64,000 nt of DNA from an uncultured Lachnospiraceae bacterium (GTDB lineage Bacteria > Bacillota > Clostridia > Lachnospirales > Lachnospiraceae): NCBI GenBank assembly GCA_934293575.1, contig CAKQYU010000009.1:1-64000 (forward strand). Reading direction: 5' to 3'. Numbering within the stretch: the stretch's first letter is position 1; every line of letters starts with the position of its first letter. Below the pieces are notes generated by a model. That model did not search any database and was not told the DNA's origin. It saw only the letters and a program-made list of their open reading frames with translations. Made by a program: the position numbers and the translations under genes. Shown one piece after another: positions 25,415-33,686 of this stretch.

Positions 25415-26191
25415 ATGAATTACTTTATTGAAGGAATACAAGGTTCTGGAAAGACCACCATGCTTGAAAAAATGACTCAGGACAATCCTAAACTTAAAGC
25501 GTATAGAGAAGGCGACTTTTCGCCAGTTGAACTGGCGTGGTGTGCATATGTTTCGCATTCACAATATGAAATAATAATAAAGAAATATGCCAATCTTGCA
25601 GGAGAAATAAAAAAGAATACGGTGAAGGAAGGTGAAATGTATATTATTACATATACACGAATCATCACAGATATTCCTGACTTCCATAAAGAACTGGAGC
25701 AGTATGAGATATACAATGGACTAAAATCTAAGGCAGAATTTGAAGAAATTGTTTTAAGTAGATTTACTAGCTGGAGCGAGGACAATCAATTATTTGAATG
25801 CTCTATTTTTCAGAACATTATTGAGAATCAGATTTTATATTTACAGATGAATGACGATGAAATAGTGGATTTTTATAGGAGAGTAAAGGATACGCTTAAA
25901 GGTAAAAAATATAAAATCATTTATCTTTCTGTAGACAATGTCAGAGAGGCTGAAGAAATAATAAAAAAAGAGAGAAGTGATGAGGCTGGAAATGAGATGT
26001 GGTTTCCTGTTATGATAAAATATCTTGAAGGAGCACCATTCTTCAAAGCGCATGGCTATATAGGAATGGAAGGGTTAGTTAAGCATCTGGAGCACAGAGT
26101 GGATTTAGAAAGAAGAATTCTTCGAGAAGTTTTTGAGGGATATTATGAAATTATAGAAAGGAAAATAGGACTGGAGAACACAAATATATGA
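25415..26191 (+). CDS. P-loop kinase-like protein
   Basis: The protein has 258 residues and starts 18 bp after the ABC-F stop. IEGIQGSGKTT at residues 5-15 is a clear Walker A, and the arrangement suggests a small nucleotide or sugar kinase fold. KKYKIIYLSVDN near 166-177 may be a later core strand. The substrate is not recognised. Its place between an ABC-F gene and a GNAT gene would fit drug modification, but this is inference only. Confidence 0.6.
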   Translation: MNYFIEGIQGSGKTTMLEKMTQDNPKLKAYREGDFSPVELAWCAYVSHSQYEIIIKKYANLAGEIKKNTVKEGEMYIITYTRIITDIPDFHKELEQYEIYNGLKSKAEFEEIVLSRFTSWSEDNQLFECSIFQNIIENQILYLQMNDDEIVDFYRRVKDTLKGKKYKIIYLSVDNVREAEEIIKKERSDEAGNEMWFPVMIKYLEGAPFFKAHGYIGMEGLVKHLEHRVDLERRILREVFEGYYEIIERKIGLENTNI

Positions 26192-26640
26192 ACGAATATA
26201 AAATTATAATATTAAGAGAAAGGCCAGAATTAGCGCCAATTGCAGCTGAGTGGTTTCATTGCAAGTGGGGCGTACCGACAGAGGCATACTTGGAATGTAT
26301 GGAAGCATATTTATCAGGTAAGACAGAGAATGGATGGTGGTTATGCTTATATGGTGAAAACATAGTTGCTGGGCTTGGGGTAATAGATAATGACTTTCAT
26401 GATAGAAAGGATTTGACTCCGAATGTATGCGCTGTATACACGGAAGAAGAACATCGTAAAAAGGGATTAGCCGGAAAACTGCTAAATAAAGTAGTTGATG
26501 ATATGGCAAACAAAGGAGTAGCAACCTTATATTTAGTGACGGACCACATTGGTTTCTATGAACGTTATGGATGGGAATTCGTATGTATGGTTCAAGGGGA
26601 TGGTGAACCGGAAAAGACAAGAATGTACATTCACAGATAG
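26188..26640 (+). CDS. GNAT family N-acetyltransferase
   Basis: The protein has 150 residues and overlaps the kinase-like gene by four bases. It has the GNAT layout: IVAGLGVIDNDF as the central strand, then NVCAVYTEEEHRKKGLAGKLL with the acetyl-CoA loop (RKKGLAGKL), and FYERYGWEFV near the end. The protein acetylates an amine, and an antibiotic or small molecule is possible. Confidence 0.8.
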   Translation: MNEYKIIILRERPELAPIAAEWFHCKWGVPTEAYLECMEAYLSGKTENGWWLCLYGENIVAGLGVIDNDFHDRKDLTPNVCAVYTEEEHRKKGLAGKLLNKVVDDMANKGVATLYLVTDHIGFYERYGWEFVCMVQGDGEPEKTRMYIHR

Positions 26641-26647
26641 TAATATA

Positions 26648-26686
26648 ACAACAAAAGGCAGATGGTATTAATCTGCCTTTTGTTGT
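26648..26686. terminator. Bidirectional terminator between GNAT and XRE genes
   Basis: A perfect 16-bp inverted repeat (ACAACAAAAGGCAGAT against ATCTGCCTTTTGTTGT) with a seven-base loop and T or A runs on both sides serves the two converging genes. Confidence 0.85.
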
Positions 26687-26694
26687 AGTAAAGT

Positions 26695-27507
26695 CTATTT
26701 TCTTTTGCCTCTTCCATTGCCTTTTGGCACCTTAAAAGCGTCTGAATATCTTTGAAGAATATCTGTAAAGGTCTTGAATTCATGGGGATCCATTTTGGAA
26801 AAGTTGATTTTGAACATTTTACTGTACATAATCATTTGAGCCTGTGTAGCATTATCAGCCTTCTGTACCTGTTCAAAGGCATCTTCGATTTCATCAACTT
26901 CGGTTGTGTCACTTCCGGTATTGGAATCTTTTTTATGAGCTTCTTTAATATCCTTTGCAATTCCGGTGATATCGTTGCCGAGAAGATTTGCAAAATAGTC
27001 ATCTTCCTTTATAGTGGCAGCTTCAAGCGTTTTCATGAAGTGGTCGCTAGTATTCGTCCCTTTTTCTTGAAGTTTTGCTCTGGTATATTCAATATATTTG
27101 TTCATGTTATGAATCTGCATAGCAGCTAGATTATCAACATAAATCTCCATATCAGACATGAAATTAGCAAAAGCAGGATTCTTAATCATTTCACAAATAA
27201 GCCTGACATTTAAATCACCGCTTTTCAGTATTTTTACAGTGGCATCATCGAGACCAAGTTCATCAACCGGAAATAGATGCTGTTCTTTATTATCTGTCAT
27301 ACCAAGTAGATAGTCAGTTGTTACTCCATAATACTTTGCCAAGGTAATAAGTGGTGCAATGGTTATTTCCTTCTTGGTATCATCACTTTCATAGCTGCCA
27401 AGTGCGGATTTTGATATTCCGGTAGCTTCTTCAAGTTCTACTAGGGACAGCCCTGCAGCTGTTCTTAAATCTTTTAATTTCTCTCCAAGCGTTAGCTTGC
27501 AATTCAT
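26695..27507 (-). CDS. XRE-family regulator of the element
   Basis: The protein has 270 residues. The N-terminal helix-turn-helix is LGEKLKDLRTAAGLSLVELEEATGISKSALGSYES (residues 7-41, shown here in part as LSLVELEEATGISKSALG). It is followed by a long, mostly helical C-terminal part with a basic end. It reads away from repA and shares a 370-bp control region with it, so it probably controls the replication and transfer genes. Regulators of this type control integrative elements, though its operator is not visible. Confidence 0.8.
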   Translation of the reverse strand: MNCKLTLGEKLKDLRTAAGLSLVELEEATGISKSALGSYESDDTKKEITIAPLITLAKYYGVTTDYLLGMTDNKEQHLFPVDELGLDDATVKILKSGDLNVRLICEMIKNPAFANFMSDMEIYVDNLAAMQIHNMNKYIEYTRAKLQEKGTNTSDHFMKTLEAATIKEDDYFANLLGNDITGIAKDIKEAHKKDSNTGSDTTEVDEIEDAFEQVQKADNATQAQMIMYSKMFKINFSKMDPHEFKTFTDILQRYSDAFKVPKGNGRGKRK

Positions 27508-27876
27508 CTATATCACTTCTTTCATTTATACTCACAAAAGGTTACCGACACATTATACAGCAGAACAACAGTTCACATCAACAAGGATTTCCATAAGCGT
27601 GGAAATTCTTATTTTTTTGCAAAAAATCCTACCTTTTGGATATACGGGATGCGGCCTCTGATTTTGAGAAAATCGCTATACAAACAAAAAAACTAAATGA
27701 GCGTTCCAAATCAATACCGATTCGGGGAAGCTAAGCGATGACCGGAAAACCGTGAGCGAGCCAAGGTCGTGATAACGGCACAGTCCAAAACAGTCCACAG
27801 GGCTAAAGAAACCAGAGGTTACCTGCCAGGAATTGAGGAGGGGAGACGACAAAAAGAAATATTAACAGGAGGAAAG
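27508..27876. other. Control region between the XRE gene and repA
   Basis: The 370 bp has no gene. The part from 27700 to 27850 is GC-richer than its surroundings, with short self-complementary words (CCGATTCGG at 27717, GTGAGCGAGC and GCTAAGCGATG nearby). It may hold the replication origin or a structured RNA. I could not assign it to a known class. Confidence 0.35.
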
Positions 27877-28755
27877 ATGAAGAAGCGATTTAATTAATTT
27901 TATGGAGATCAAGCGCAGTTGTTTGCTTTCTATAGAACACCAAAAGCATTTTTCCAAAGTGACGAATACAAAGATTTATCGGCGGAAGCAAAGATTCTAT
28001 ATGGAATTCTTTTAGACCGGGTATCTTTGTCAGCAATGAACGAATGGAAAGATGAAGCCGGCAGGGTATTTATCTACTGCACTTTAGAAAGCATACAGGA
28101 AGCGTTGGGATGTGCACATCAAAAGGCAACTAAGTTATTGCGTGAATTAGAAAAAGCGGGACTGCTTGAACGTAAGAAACAAGGGCTTGGAAAGCCGGAT
28201 ATTATCTATGTTATGAACTTTGCAGATAATCTGTTTTCAGCATTCAAGAGTGATGAAAATCATCATTCCGGAGAGCTGAAAATCAGCACTACAGAGTGCT
28301 TAAAATCATCAGGTAATAATACTGATAAAAATTATATTGATATTAATAATACTAATCCTATCTTATCAGCGGATGAAGATGTGGATATGGATGAGAGACG
28401 GTCATATAAACAGTATTTTGATGAACAGCTCTGTGTAGATGCTCTTTATCATGATAATCCTTATGACAGAGAAAGTATTACGGAAATAATGGAGCTTATT
28501 CTTGATACGGTCTGCTCTAAGAGAAAGACAATACGGATTGCTGGTGATGACAAGCCACTAGAGGTAGTCAAAAGCAGATTTATGAAGCTGGATTATAGCC
28601 ATATATCCTATGTGTTGTCCTGTCTTAAGGAGAATTCCACACAGGTTAGAAACATTAAGCAATATCTGTTAGCTGCGCTTTACAATGCACCACTGACAAT
28701 CAGTAATTATTATCAAGCAATGTATAACAATGACCATGCGAATGGGCTTGTTTAG
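27877..28755 (+). CDS. Replication initiator protein A with an early nonsense codon
   Basis: The expected start is ATG 27877, behind AGGAGG, reading MKKRFN, then TAA (27895-27897), then FYGDQAQLFAFYRTPKAFFQ. This is the normal RepA start (YFYG..AEQFSFYRIPK) with the Tyr codon turned into a stop. The open frame can resume at TTG 27919 (278 residues), without a ribosome site. The rest is a RepA_N-type winged-helix initiator: LSAEAKILYGILLDRVSLS and CTLESIQEALGCAHQKATKLLRELE (in part). Replication of the excised circle may be weakened. Confidence 0.75.
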
Positions 28756-28768
28756 GAGGAAATGACAA

Positions 28769-29104
28769 ATGAAGGAATACAGAACGAAACAGATTAATTT
28801 CAGGGTTACAGAAAGTGAATATGCCCGTATCAGTGAGAGAATGCAGGAGGCAGGAGTCAACCATCCTTCTGCATATTTAAGAAAAATGGCGATGGATGGA
28901 TATATCTTAAAGCTTGATTTGGGTGATTTACAGGAGATTCAAAGGCTGGCAAGAATCAATTCCAACAATATAAATCAGATTGCAAAACATGCAAATGAAA
29001 CCGGAGCTGTTTATAAGAGTGATGTTGAAGAACTTACCGCAGGTCAGAAAGAAATCCAGAAACTGCTCCGTGGCATTTTTTCTGAACTGGCAAAGATTCA
29101 GTAG
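28769..29104 (+). CDS. MobC-like relaxosome protein
   Basis: The protein has 111 residues and starts 13 bp after repA, behind AGGAGG. The N-terminal INFRVTESEYARISERMQEAG is a ribbon-helix-helix-type DNA-binding part, and the RLARINSNNINQIAKHANETG segment near 52-72 is the MobC signature. It helps the relaxase bind and open the transfer origin. Confidence 0.8.
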   Translation: MKEYRTKQINFRVTESEYARISERMQEAGVNHPSAYLRKMAMDGYILKLDLGDLQEIQRLARINSNNINQIAKHANETGAVYKSDVEELTAGQKEIQKLLRGIFSELAKIQ

Positions 29105-29118
29105 GAGGTAACGGTACT

Positions 29119-30552
29119 ATGGCGGCGACGAGATTAATTCCCATGCATCTGCAAAAGAGCAGGAGCATGGGACAGTGCTTAAAGGAAAGAACTGATTATG
29201 CAAAAAATGATGAGAAGACCGAAGCCGGGCAATTTGTTTCATCTTATGAATGTGATCCCAGTACCGTGGATTTGGAATTTGAAATCACAAAGAATCAGTA
29301 TGCGGTTAACACCGGAAGAAATCCAAAAGAAAAGGATGTAATTGCTTATCAGATTAGGCAATCCTTTAAGCCCGGTGAAACTACACCGGAAGAGGCAAAC
29401 CAGATAGGATACGAAACGGCGATGCGATGGACGAAAGGAAAACATGCTTTTATTGTTGCAACTCATGTGGACAAGGCACATATCCATAACCACATTGTTT
29501 ACAATTCCACCACACTGGATGCGCAGCATAAGTATAAGAATTTCTTCCTGTCGTCATTTTCGCTAAGGCGATTAAGTGATCTTATCTGCTTGGAACATGG
29601 CCTTTCTGTTATTCCTGAGAAGAAGCCGGGGGAGTGGCAAAACCGGACAACTTATCCGAAAAAAGAAACCAAAAGAGATGATATCCGCAATCTGATAGAT
29701 TCGATTTTTGAGAGGAAAAGGCCAGATAGCTTTGATGAATTTTTAAGAGCACTTGAAGGTAACGGCTATGAAGTTAAACGGGGAAAATATATTTCTGTTA
29801 AAGGAAAAGAACAGAAGAATTTCCTGCGACTTCGCTCACTTGGAAACGGATATACAGAAAAAGATATTGAAAAGAGAATTGCCGGTGAAGTAATTGATAT
29901 TGTTTCAGATGATCCAAGAAATGTGATTGCAGGGAAGAGAGCGGAGCAAAAAACGGAAAAGAAGGTAGATACCGTTCTTGATATTCAGAGCATCATTGCA
30001 AAGAATAAAGGTCCTGGATATGAGCGTTGGGCAAAGCTTCACAATATAAAGGCTATTTCCAAAACTTTGATTTTCTTAAGTGAAAAAGGCCTTGGAGATT
30101 ATGAAAAGTTGAGCGAAGCAGCAAAAGAAGCAACTGATAAATTTGATTATTTATCTGCAAGACAAAAGGAAATTGAAGCACGTTTGGCCGAAATAAAAGC
30201 TCTTCGTCAGCATATTTTCAATTATTCTAAGTCGAGGAAAATCTATATGGAATATAAGACAAGGAAATTTGATGCCAACTTTTTTGAAGAACATCGAGAA
30301 CCATTGACATTATATCAGGCGGCAAAAGATGCATTCAAAAAATATGATGGACCGATTCCTACAATCAGGGAACTGGATGCAGAATTTCAAAAGTTGGTTA
30401 AAGAGAAAAATCAAATCTATTCAGAATTCAAGATTGCAAGAACAGAGATGATGGAACTTCTATCTGCAAAACAGAATGTAGAACATTTTCTTGGAGAGCA
30501 GAATCGGCTGGAGCAAGACATTCAAAAGAAGAAAGGTGATACCTCATTATAG
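29119..30552 (+). CDS. MobA-type relaxase
   Basis: The protein has 477 residues and starts 14 bp after mobC, behind AGGAGG. The three relaxase motifs are present: an N-terminal Tyr-containing region (RTDYAKN), a Ser/Asp region (QIGYETAMRW), and the metal-binding HAFIVATHVDKAHIHNHIVYNS (with the His cluster H-x-DKAHIHNH). The C-terminal half is coiled-coil-like. It nicks one strand at oriT for transfer by a conjugative helper. Confidence 0.85.
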   Translation: MAATRLIPMHLQKSRSMGQCLKERTDYAKNDEKTEAGQFVSSYECDPSTVDLEFEITKNQYAVNTGRNPKEKDVIAYQIRQSFKPGETTPEEANQIGYETAMRWTKGKHAFIVATHVDKAHIHNHIVYNSTTLDAQHKYKNFFLSSFSLRRLSDLICLEHGLSVIPEKKPGEWQNRTTYPKKETKRDDIRNLIDSIFERKRPDSFDEFLRALEGNGYEVKRGKYISVKGKEQKNFLRLRSLGNGYTEKDIEKRIAGEVIDIVSDDPRNVIAGKRAEQKTEKKVDTVLDIQSIIAKNKGPGYERWAKLHNIKAISKTLIFLSEKGLGDYEKLSEAAKEATDKFDYLSARQKEIEARLAEIKALRQHIFNYSKSRKIYMEYKTRKFDANFFEEHREPLTLYQAAKDAFKKYDGPIPTIRELDAEFQKLVKEKNQIYSEFKIARTEMMELLSAKQNVEHFLGEQNRLEQDIQKKKGDTSL

Positions 30553-30728
30553 GAGTTGATTTTGATAAAAGTGTTTTGCAGCTCCGAGCCGAAGGTGAGG
30601 TTTGGGGGGATTGGGGAATTCGTCCCCAACAAGCAAAATCGATATTCGCTAACGGATATCATTGCTTGCAATCTTTTATAAAGAACTTAATAAGAAAAAA
30701 TAAATTGAGAAAAGAAAGGAATTTAAAA
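30553..30728 (+). other. Possible transfer origin or control region
   Basis: A 176-bp gap between the relaxase and excisionase genes contains GCTCCGAGCCGAAGG, then GGGGATTGGGGAATTCGTCCCC, of which GGGGA and TCCCC form a hairpin. G-rich and hairpin sequences next to a relaxase gene are typical of an oriT, but I could not match a known nic site. Confidence 0.35.
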
Positions 30729-31061
30729 ATGAAAGAAGTATTATTTTTGCAAGAAATAAACATGGCACCCAAAGCAATACCTGCATGTATTCCGTTAGCC
30801 TATGATGCAATAGCCAGACTGAATGGCAAACTTGCAGAAGCGGACAAAGCGTTAAAGAAATCATCACAGACGATCCCGGTATGGAAAAAATATCTGCTTA
30901 CCATAGAGGAAGCAGCATCTTATTTTGGCATAGGTGAGAAGAGGCTAAGACAGCTTGCAGCAGAAAATGCCGGAGCGGAATATATTATGGAGATTGGAAC
31001 TCAGATTAGAATAAAAAGACCTGAGTTTGAAACATATTTAAGCACAGCGTATGTAGTATGA
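30729..31061 (+). CDS. Excisionase (Tn916 Xis-like)
   Basis: The protein has 110 residues from ATG 30729, behind AAAGGAA. The second half (KYLLTIEEAASYFGIGEKRL, then YIMEIGTQIRIKRPEFETYL) is the winged-helix excisionase domain found with Tn916-type integrases. The first ~50 residues are an extra region without recognised function. It lies 120 bp before the integrase and is needed to bend the arm sites for excision. Confidence 0.8.
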   Translation: MKEVLFLQEINMAPKAIPACIPLAYDAIARLNGKLAEADKALKKSSQTIPVWKKYLLTIEEAASYFGIGEKRLRQLAAENAGAEYIMEIGTQIRIKRPEFETYLSTAYVV

Positions 31062-31181
31062 CAACAGAAAATATAATGACACAAACGGCAAATGTCGTGA
31101 CACTAAGGACCTCCTATGGTAGAATTACAATCACGGGATGGTCCTTTCTTATTTACTTGGAAAATAGAAAGGAGACCGAAT

Positions 31182-32381
31182 ATGAGCGAAAAGAGAAGAG
31201 ATAACAGAGGACGTATTTTACACACAGGAGAGGTTCAGCTTTCCACCGGACAGTACAGATATAAGTATGTAGATAATTATGGGGATGAGCGTTATTGTTA
31301 CAGTTGGCGACTTGACCATAATGACAGAATGCTGGTGGGAAAGAAACATACAGAATCTCTCAGAGAAATGGAAAAGAAAATCGAAGCAGATCAGTTTGAT
31401 CACATTGTTGTAAACGGAGGCAAACTTAATGTGCTTGAACTTGTAGAAAAGTATATTTCGGTAAAGAACGGAGTAAGACCTACTACAATGGCTGGATATG
31501 GAACAGTAATTAATCTTCTTAAGAAGGATCCGTTTGGCAGAAAGAGAATTGATACTGTGAAAATCTCAGATGCAAAGGCATGGCTTATTAAGCTTCAGCA
31601 GAAGGATGGAAAGAGTTACAGCTCCATTCATACAATTCGTGGAGTGCTTCGACCTGCATTTCAGTTAGCAGTTGACGATGATTTGATTCGCAAAAATCCA
31701 TTTGGATTTCAGCTTGTTGATGTGGTTATCAATGACAGCATCAAAAGAGAAGCCATCAGCAGAGAGGAAGAACGAAAGTTTATGAAGTTTATAAAAGAAG
31801 ATGCACATTACTGTCGATATTATGACGGAATGTATATTCTTTTTAAGACGGGACTTCGAATCTCTGAGTTTTGCGGTTTAACTTTGTCAGACATTGATTT
31901 CAAGAATCACAGAATTAATGTAGATCATCAGCTGCAGAAAAAGGGGAAGCATGGATACTATATTGAGGAAACCAAGACTGACAGCGGAACAAGAGTATTG
32001 CCGATGTCAGCGGATGTAGAGGAATGCTTTAAGCGTATTATTGAGAATCGTAATCCTCCGAAGATTGAGCCGATGGTGGATGGCAGAAGTGGTTTCTTAT
32101 TTTTTGATAAGGATGGAAGCATTTCTTATTCGCTTCATTGGGAGCATTATTTCAAGCATGCTCTTGATAAATACAATGGCATCTATAAGGTGCAGCTTCC
32201 GACCATTACTTCGCATGTATGCCGTCATACCTATTGTACAAACATGGCTAAGTCCGGAATGAATCCTAAGGCTTTACAGTACCTTATGGGGCACTCTGAT
32301 ATAAGTGTGACACTTAATGTTTATACCCATGTTAAGTTTGAGGATGCCAAGGCTGAGATTGAAAGAATTGCAAATGTCTAA
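31182..32381 (+). CDS. Tyrosine integrase, Tn916-type, intact
   Basis: The protein has 399 residues from ATG 31182, behind AAAGGAG. The N-terminal arm-binding domain (residues ~1-60) has KRRDNRGRIL and QYRYKYVDNYGDERYCYSW. A core-binding domain follows (PTTMAGYGTVINLL, then SSIHTIRGVLRPAFQLAVDD). The catalytic domain holds KTGLRISEF with the first Arg, ETKTDSGTRVLP with Lys, SHVCRHTYC with HxxR, and LMGHSDISVTLNVYTHV with the late His and the Tyr. It recombines the phosphatase core site and is the only complete integrase in the window. Confidence 0.92.
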   Translation: MSEKRRDNRGRILHTGEVQLSTGQYRYKYVDNYGDERYCYSWRLDHNDRMLVGKKHTESLREMEKKIEADQFDHIVVNGGKLNVLELVEKYISVKNGVRPTTMAGYGTVINLLKKDPFGRKRIDTVKISDAKAWLIKLQQKDGKSYSSIHTIRGVLRPAFQLAVDDDLIRKNPFGFQLVDVVINDSIKREAISREEERKFMKFIKEDAHYCRYYDGMYILFKTGLRISEFCGLTLSDIDFKNHRINVDHQLQKKGKHGYYIEETKTDSGTRVLPMSADVEECFKRIIENRNPPKIEPMVDGRSGFLFFDKDGSISYSLHWEHYFKHALDKYNGIYKVQLPTITSHVCRHTYCTNMAKSGMNPKALQYLMGHSDISVTLNVYTHVKFEDAKAEIERIANV

Positions 32382-32405
32382 TCCATTTACCGTGTAAAAT
32401 ACCGA

Positions 32406-32442
32406 GGTGTAAAGGCGATATTTTTACACCTTATTTTACACC
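32406..32442 (+). repeat. Right arm repeats of element 4, also a terminator-like hairpin
   Basis: GGTGTAAA at 32406-32413, then TTTACACC at 32423-32430 and 32435-32442. The first two form a hairpin followed by TTATTTT, which may end the integrase transcript. The two direct copies are 12 bp apart, 118 bp before core E. Confidence 0.6.
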
Positions 32443-32537
32443 TTTTGCTTACAAAACTATGCCATGTTATACCAATATATGCCAAGTTAGCAGAGTATAA
32501 AAATGGCTGAAACACTTGAAAATAAAGGAAAAAGCGT

Positions 32538-33014
32538 ATGATTAGAGTTTTATTCATCTGCCACGGCAATATCTGTCGTTCCCCAATGGCAGAAATTGTT
32601 TTAAAAGATATGGTTGCCAAACGTGGTCTTTCCGACTTCTTTGAAATTGCATCGGCAGCCACCAGTACGGAAGAAATCTGGAATGGAATCGGAAATCCGG
32701 TGTATCCCGCGGCAAAGGCTGAGTTGGCAAAGCATGGCTTAAGCTGTGAAGGAAAAAGAGCGGTACAGTTAAAGGCGTCAGACTATGATTATTATGATTA
32801 TCTGATTGGAATGGATAGCAAAAATATTTCCAATATGGAAAGAATGACGGGTCATAAGGCAGGAGATAAGATACGGCTGCTTTTAGAATTTAACAATGAA
32901 TCAAGGTCAGTACGGGATCCGTGGTATTATGATTGTTATGATGAAACATACCGTGATGTTGTGACCGGATGTAATGCATTTTTACAATATTTGGAAGCAA
33001 AGGGAGAAATTTAA
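32538..33014 (+). CDS. Low-molecular-weight protein tyrosine phosphatase, integration target
   Basis: The protein has 158 residues, starting at ATG 32538. FICHGNICRSP (residues 6-16) is the CX5R phosphate loop, and DPWYYD near 130 holds the general acid. It removes phosphate from protein tyrosines, or acts as an arsenate-type phosphatase. Attachment core E (32553-32568) falls in codons 6-11, in the active-site loop. Its first codons therefore come from element 4, which rebuilds the reading frame. This is the only intact copy, and its promoter is now supplied by the element. Confidence 0.9.
   Translation: MIRVLFICHGNICRSPMAEIVLKDMVAKRGLSDFFEIASAATSTEEIWNGIGNPVYPAAKAELAKHGLSCEGKRAVQLKASDYDYYDYLIGMDSKNISNMERMTGHKAGDKIRLLLEFNNESRSVRDPWYYDCYDETYRDVVTGCNAFLQYLEAKGEI
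32553..32568 (+). repeat. Attachment-site copy E, right end of element 4
   Basis: TTCATCTGCCACGGCA continues into the intact phosphatase gene. This is the chromosome-element junction on the right side of the stack. Confidence 0.85.
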
Positions 33015-33161
33015 CATTTTAAATGGCTGTTTTTGTTGCAGTTGCTTTTATCTTGATGAAAATAGAAAAGTAGTATATACTTACTTTAATTCGTTTTGAT
33101 GTATTTGAATCATTTAAATGTGGTTGATTGCACAAAAGGGCAGAGGAAGGGAGTGATTGTT

Positions 33162-33629
33162 ATGCGTTTGGATGCAGTTGGAATGAGTAATCGATATATA
33201 ATTCCGATTTCCAATGTGAATATGGTTACTCCGGTGGATACGGATAATTCGGTATTTAGTTCGGCAAAAGTACAGCCGATTGAGTGTCAGACGTGCAAGA
33301 ATCGCCGGTATCAGGATGGGTCAGATGAGATGGTATCCTTTAAAACTCCGGGAAAAATATCACCCGGTGAGTCATATGCCAAAGTCATGGGGCATGAACA
33401 GGAACATGTTGCGAATGCAATTGCGGAAGGGAATGAACCGGGAAAAGAATTGGTATCAACATCCGTTTCCCTTAAAACAGCAATTTGTCCGGAGTGTGGT
33501 CGTTCCTATATTGCGGGAGGTACAACAACGACATTAATGAAAACATACAAAAATGATCCGTATAGTCAGAATCAGAAAGCATTTGAGGCAGAAGCAACCA
33601 GAGGGAATAAGGTTGATACAGTTGCATAG
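33162..33629 (+). CDS. Unknown protein with Cys pairs and an HEQEH motif
   Basis: The protein has 155 residues from ATG 33162, behind GGGAGTG. CQTCKNRRYQDG near 44-55 and CPECGRSYIAGG near 107-118 look like two halves of a zinc ribbon. GHEQEHVANA near 79-88 resembles a metalloprotease HExxH-type motif, with one spacing different. Related proteins are found as single genes in Clostridia. The function is unknown to me. Confidence 0.6.
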   Translation: MRLDAVGMSNRYIIPISNVNMVTPVDTDNSVFSSAKVQPIECQTCKNRRYQDGSDEMVSFKTPGKISPGESYAKVMGHEQEHVANAIAEGNEPGKELVSTSVSLKTAICPECGRSYIAGGTTTTLMKTYKNDPYSQNQKAFEAEATRGNKVDTVA

Positions 33630-33686
33630 ATGTAGTCAGTAGTGGATTCTACTGGCTATTTATTTTTATCAGTTCAGGAGGATGAA

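Larger units (their letters stand above)
15545..32568. mobile_element. Integrated element 4, 17-kb mobilizable element with intact integrase
   Basis: The element is bounded by cores D and E (32553-32568). It has its own integrase and excisionase at the right end, a relaxase and MobC, a RepA-type initiator and an XRE regulator. No type IV secretion genes are present, so it is a mobilizable rather than a self-conjugative element. The cargo on its left half includes a DUF7669-like protein, a broken IS110, a subtilase-SEFIR operon and antibiotic-resistance-like genes. The arm words are TTTACCAC on the left and TTTACACC on the right. Confidence 0.85.
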
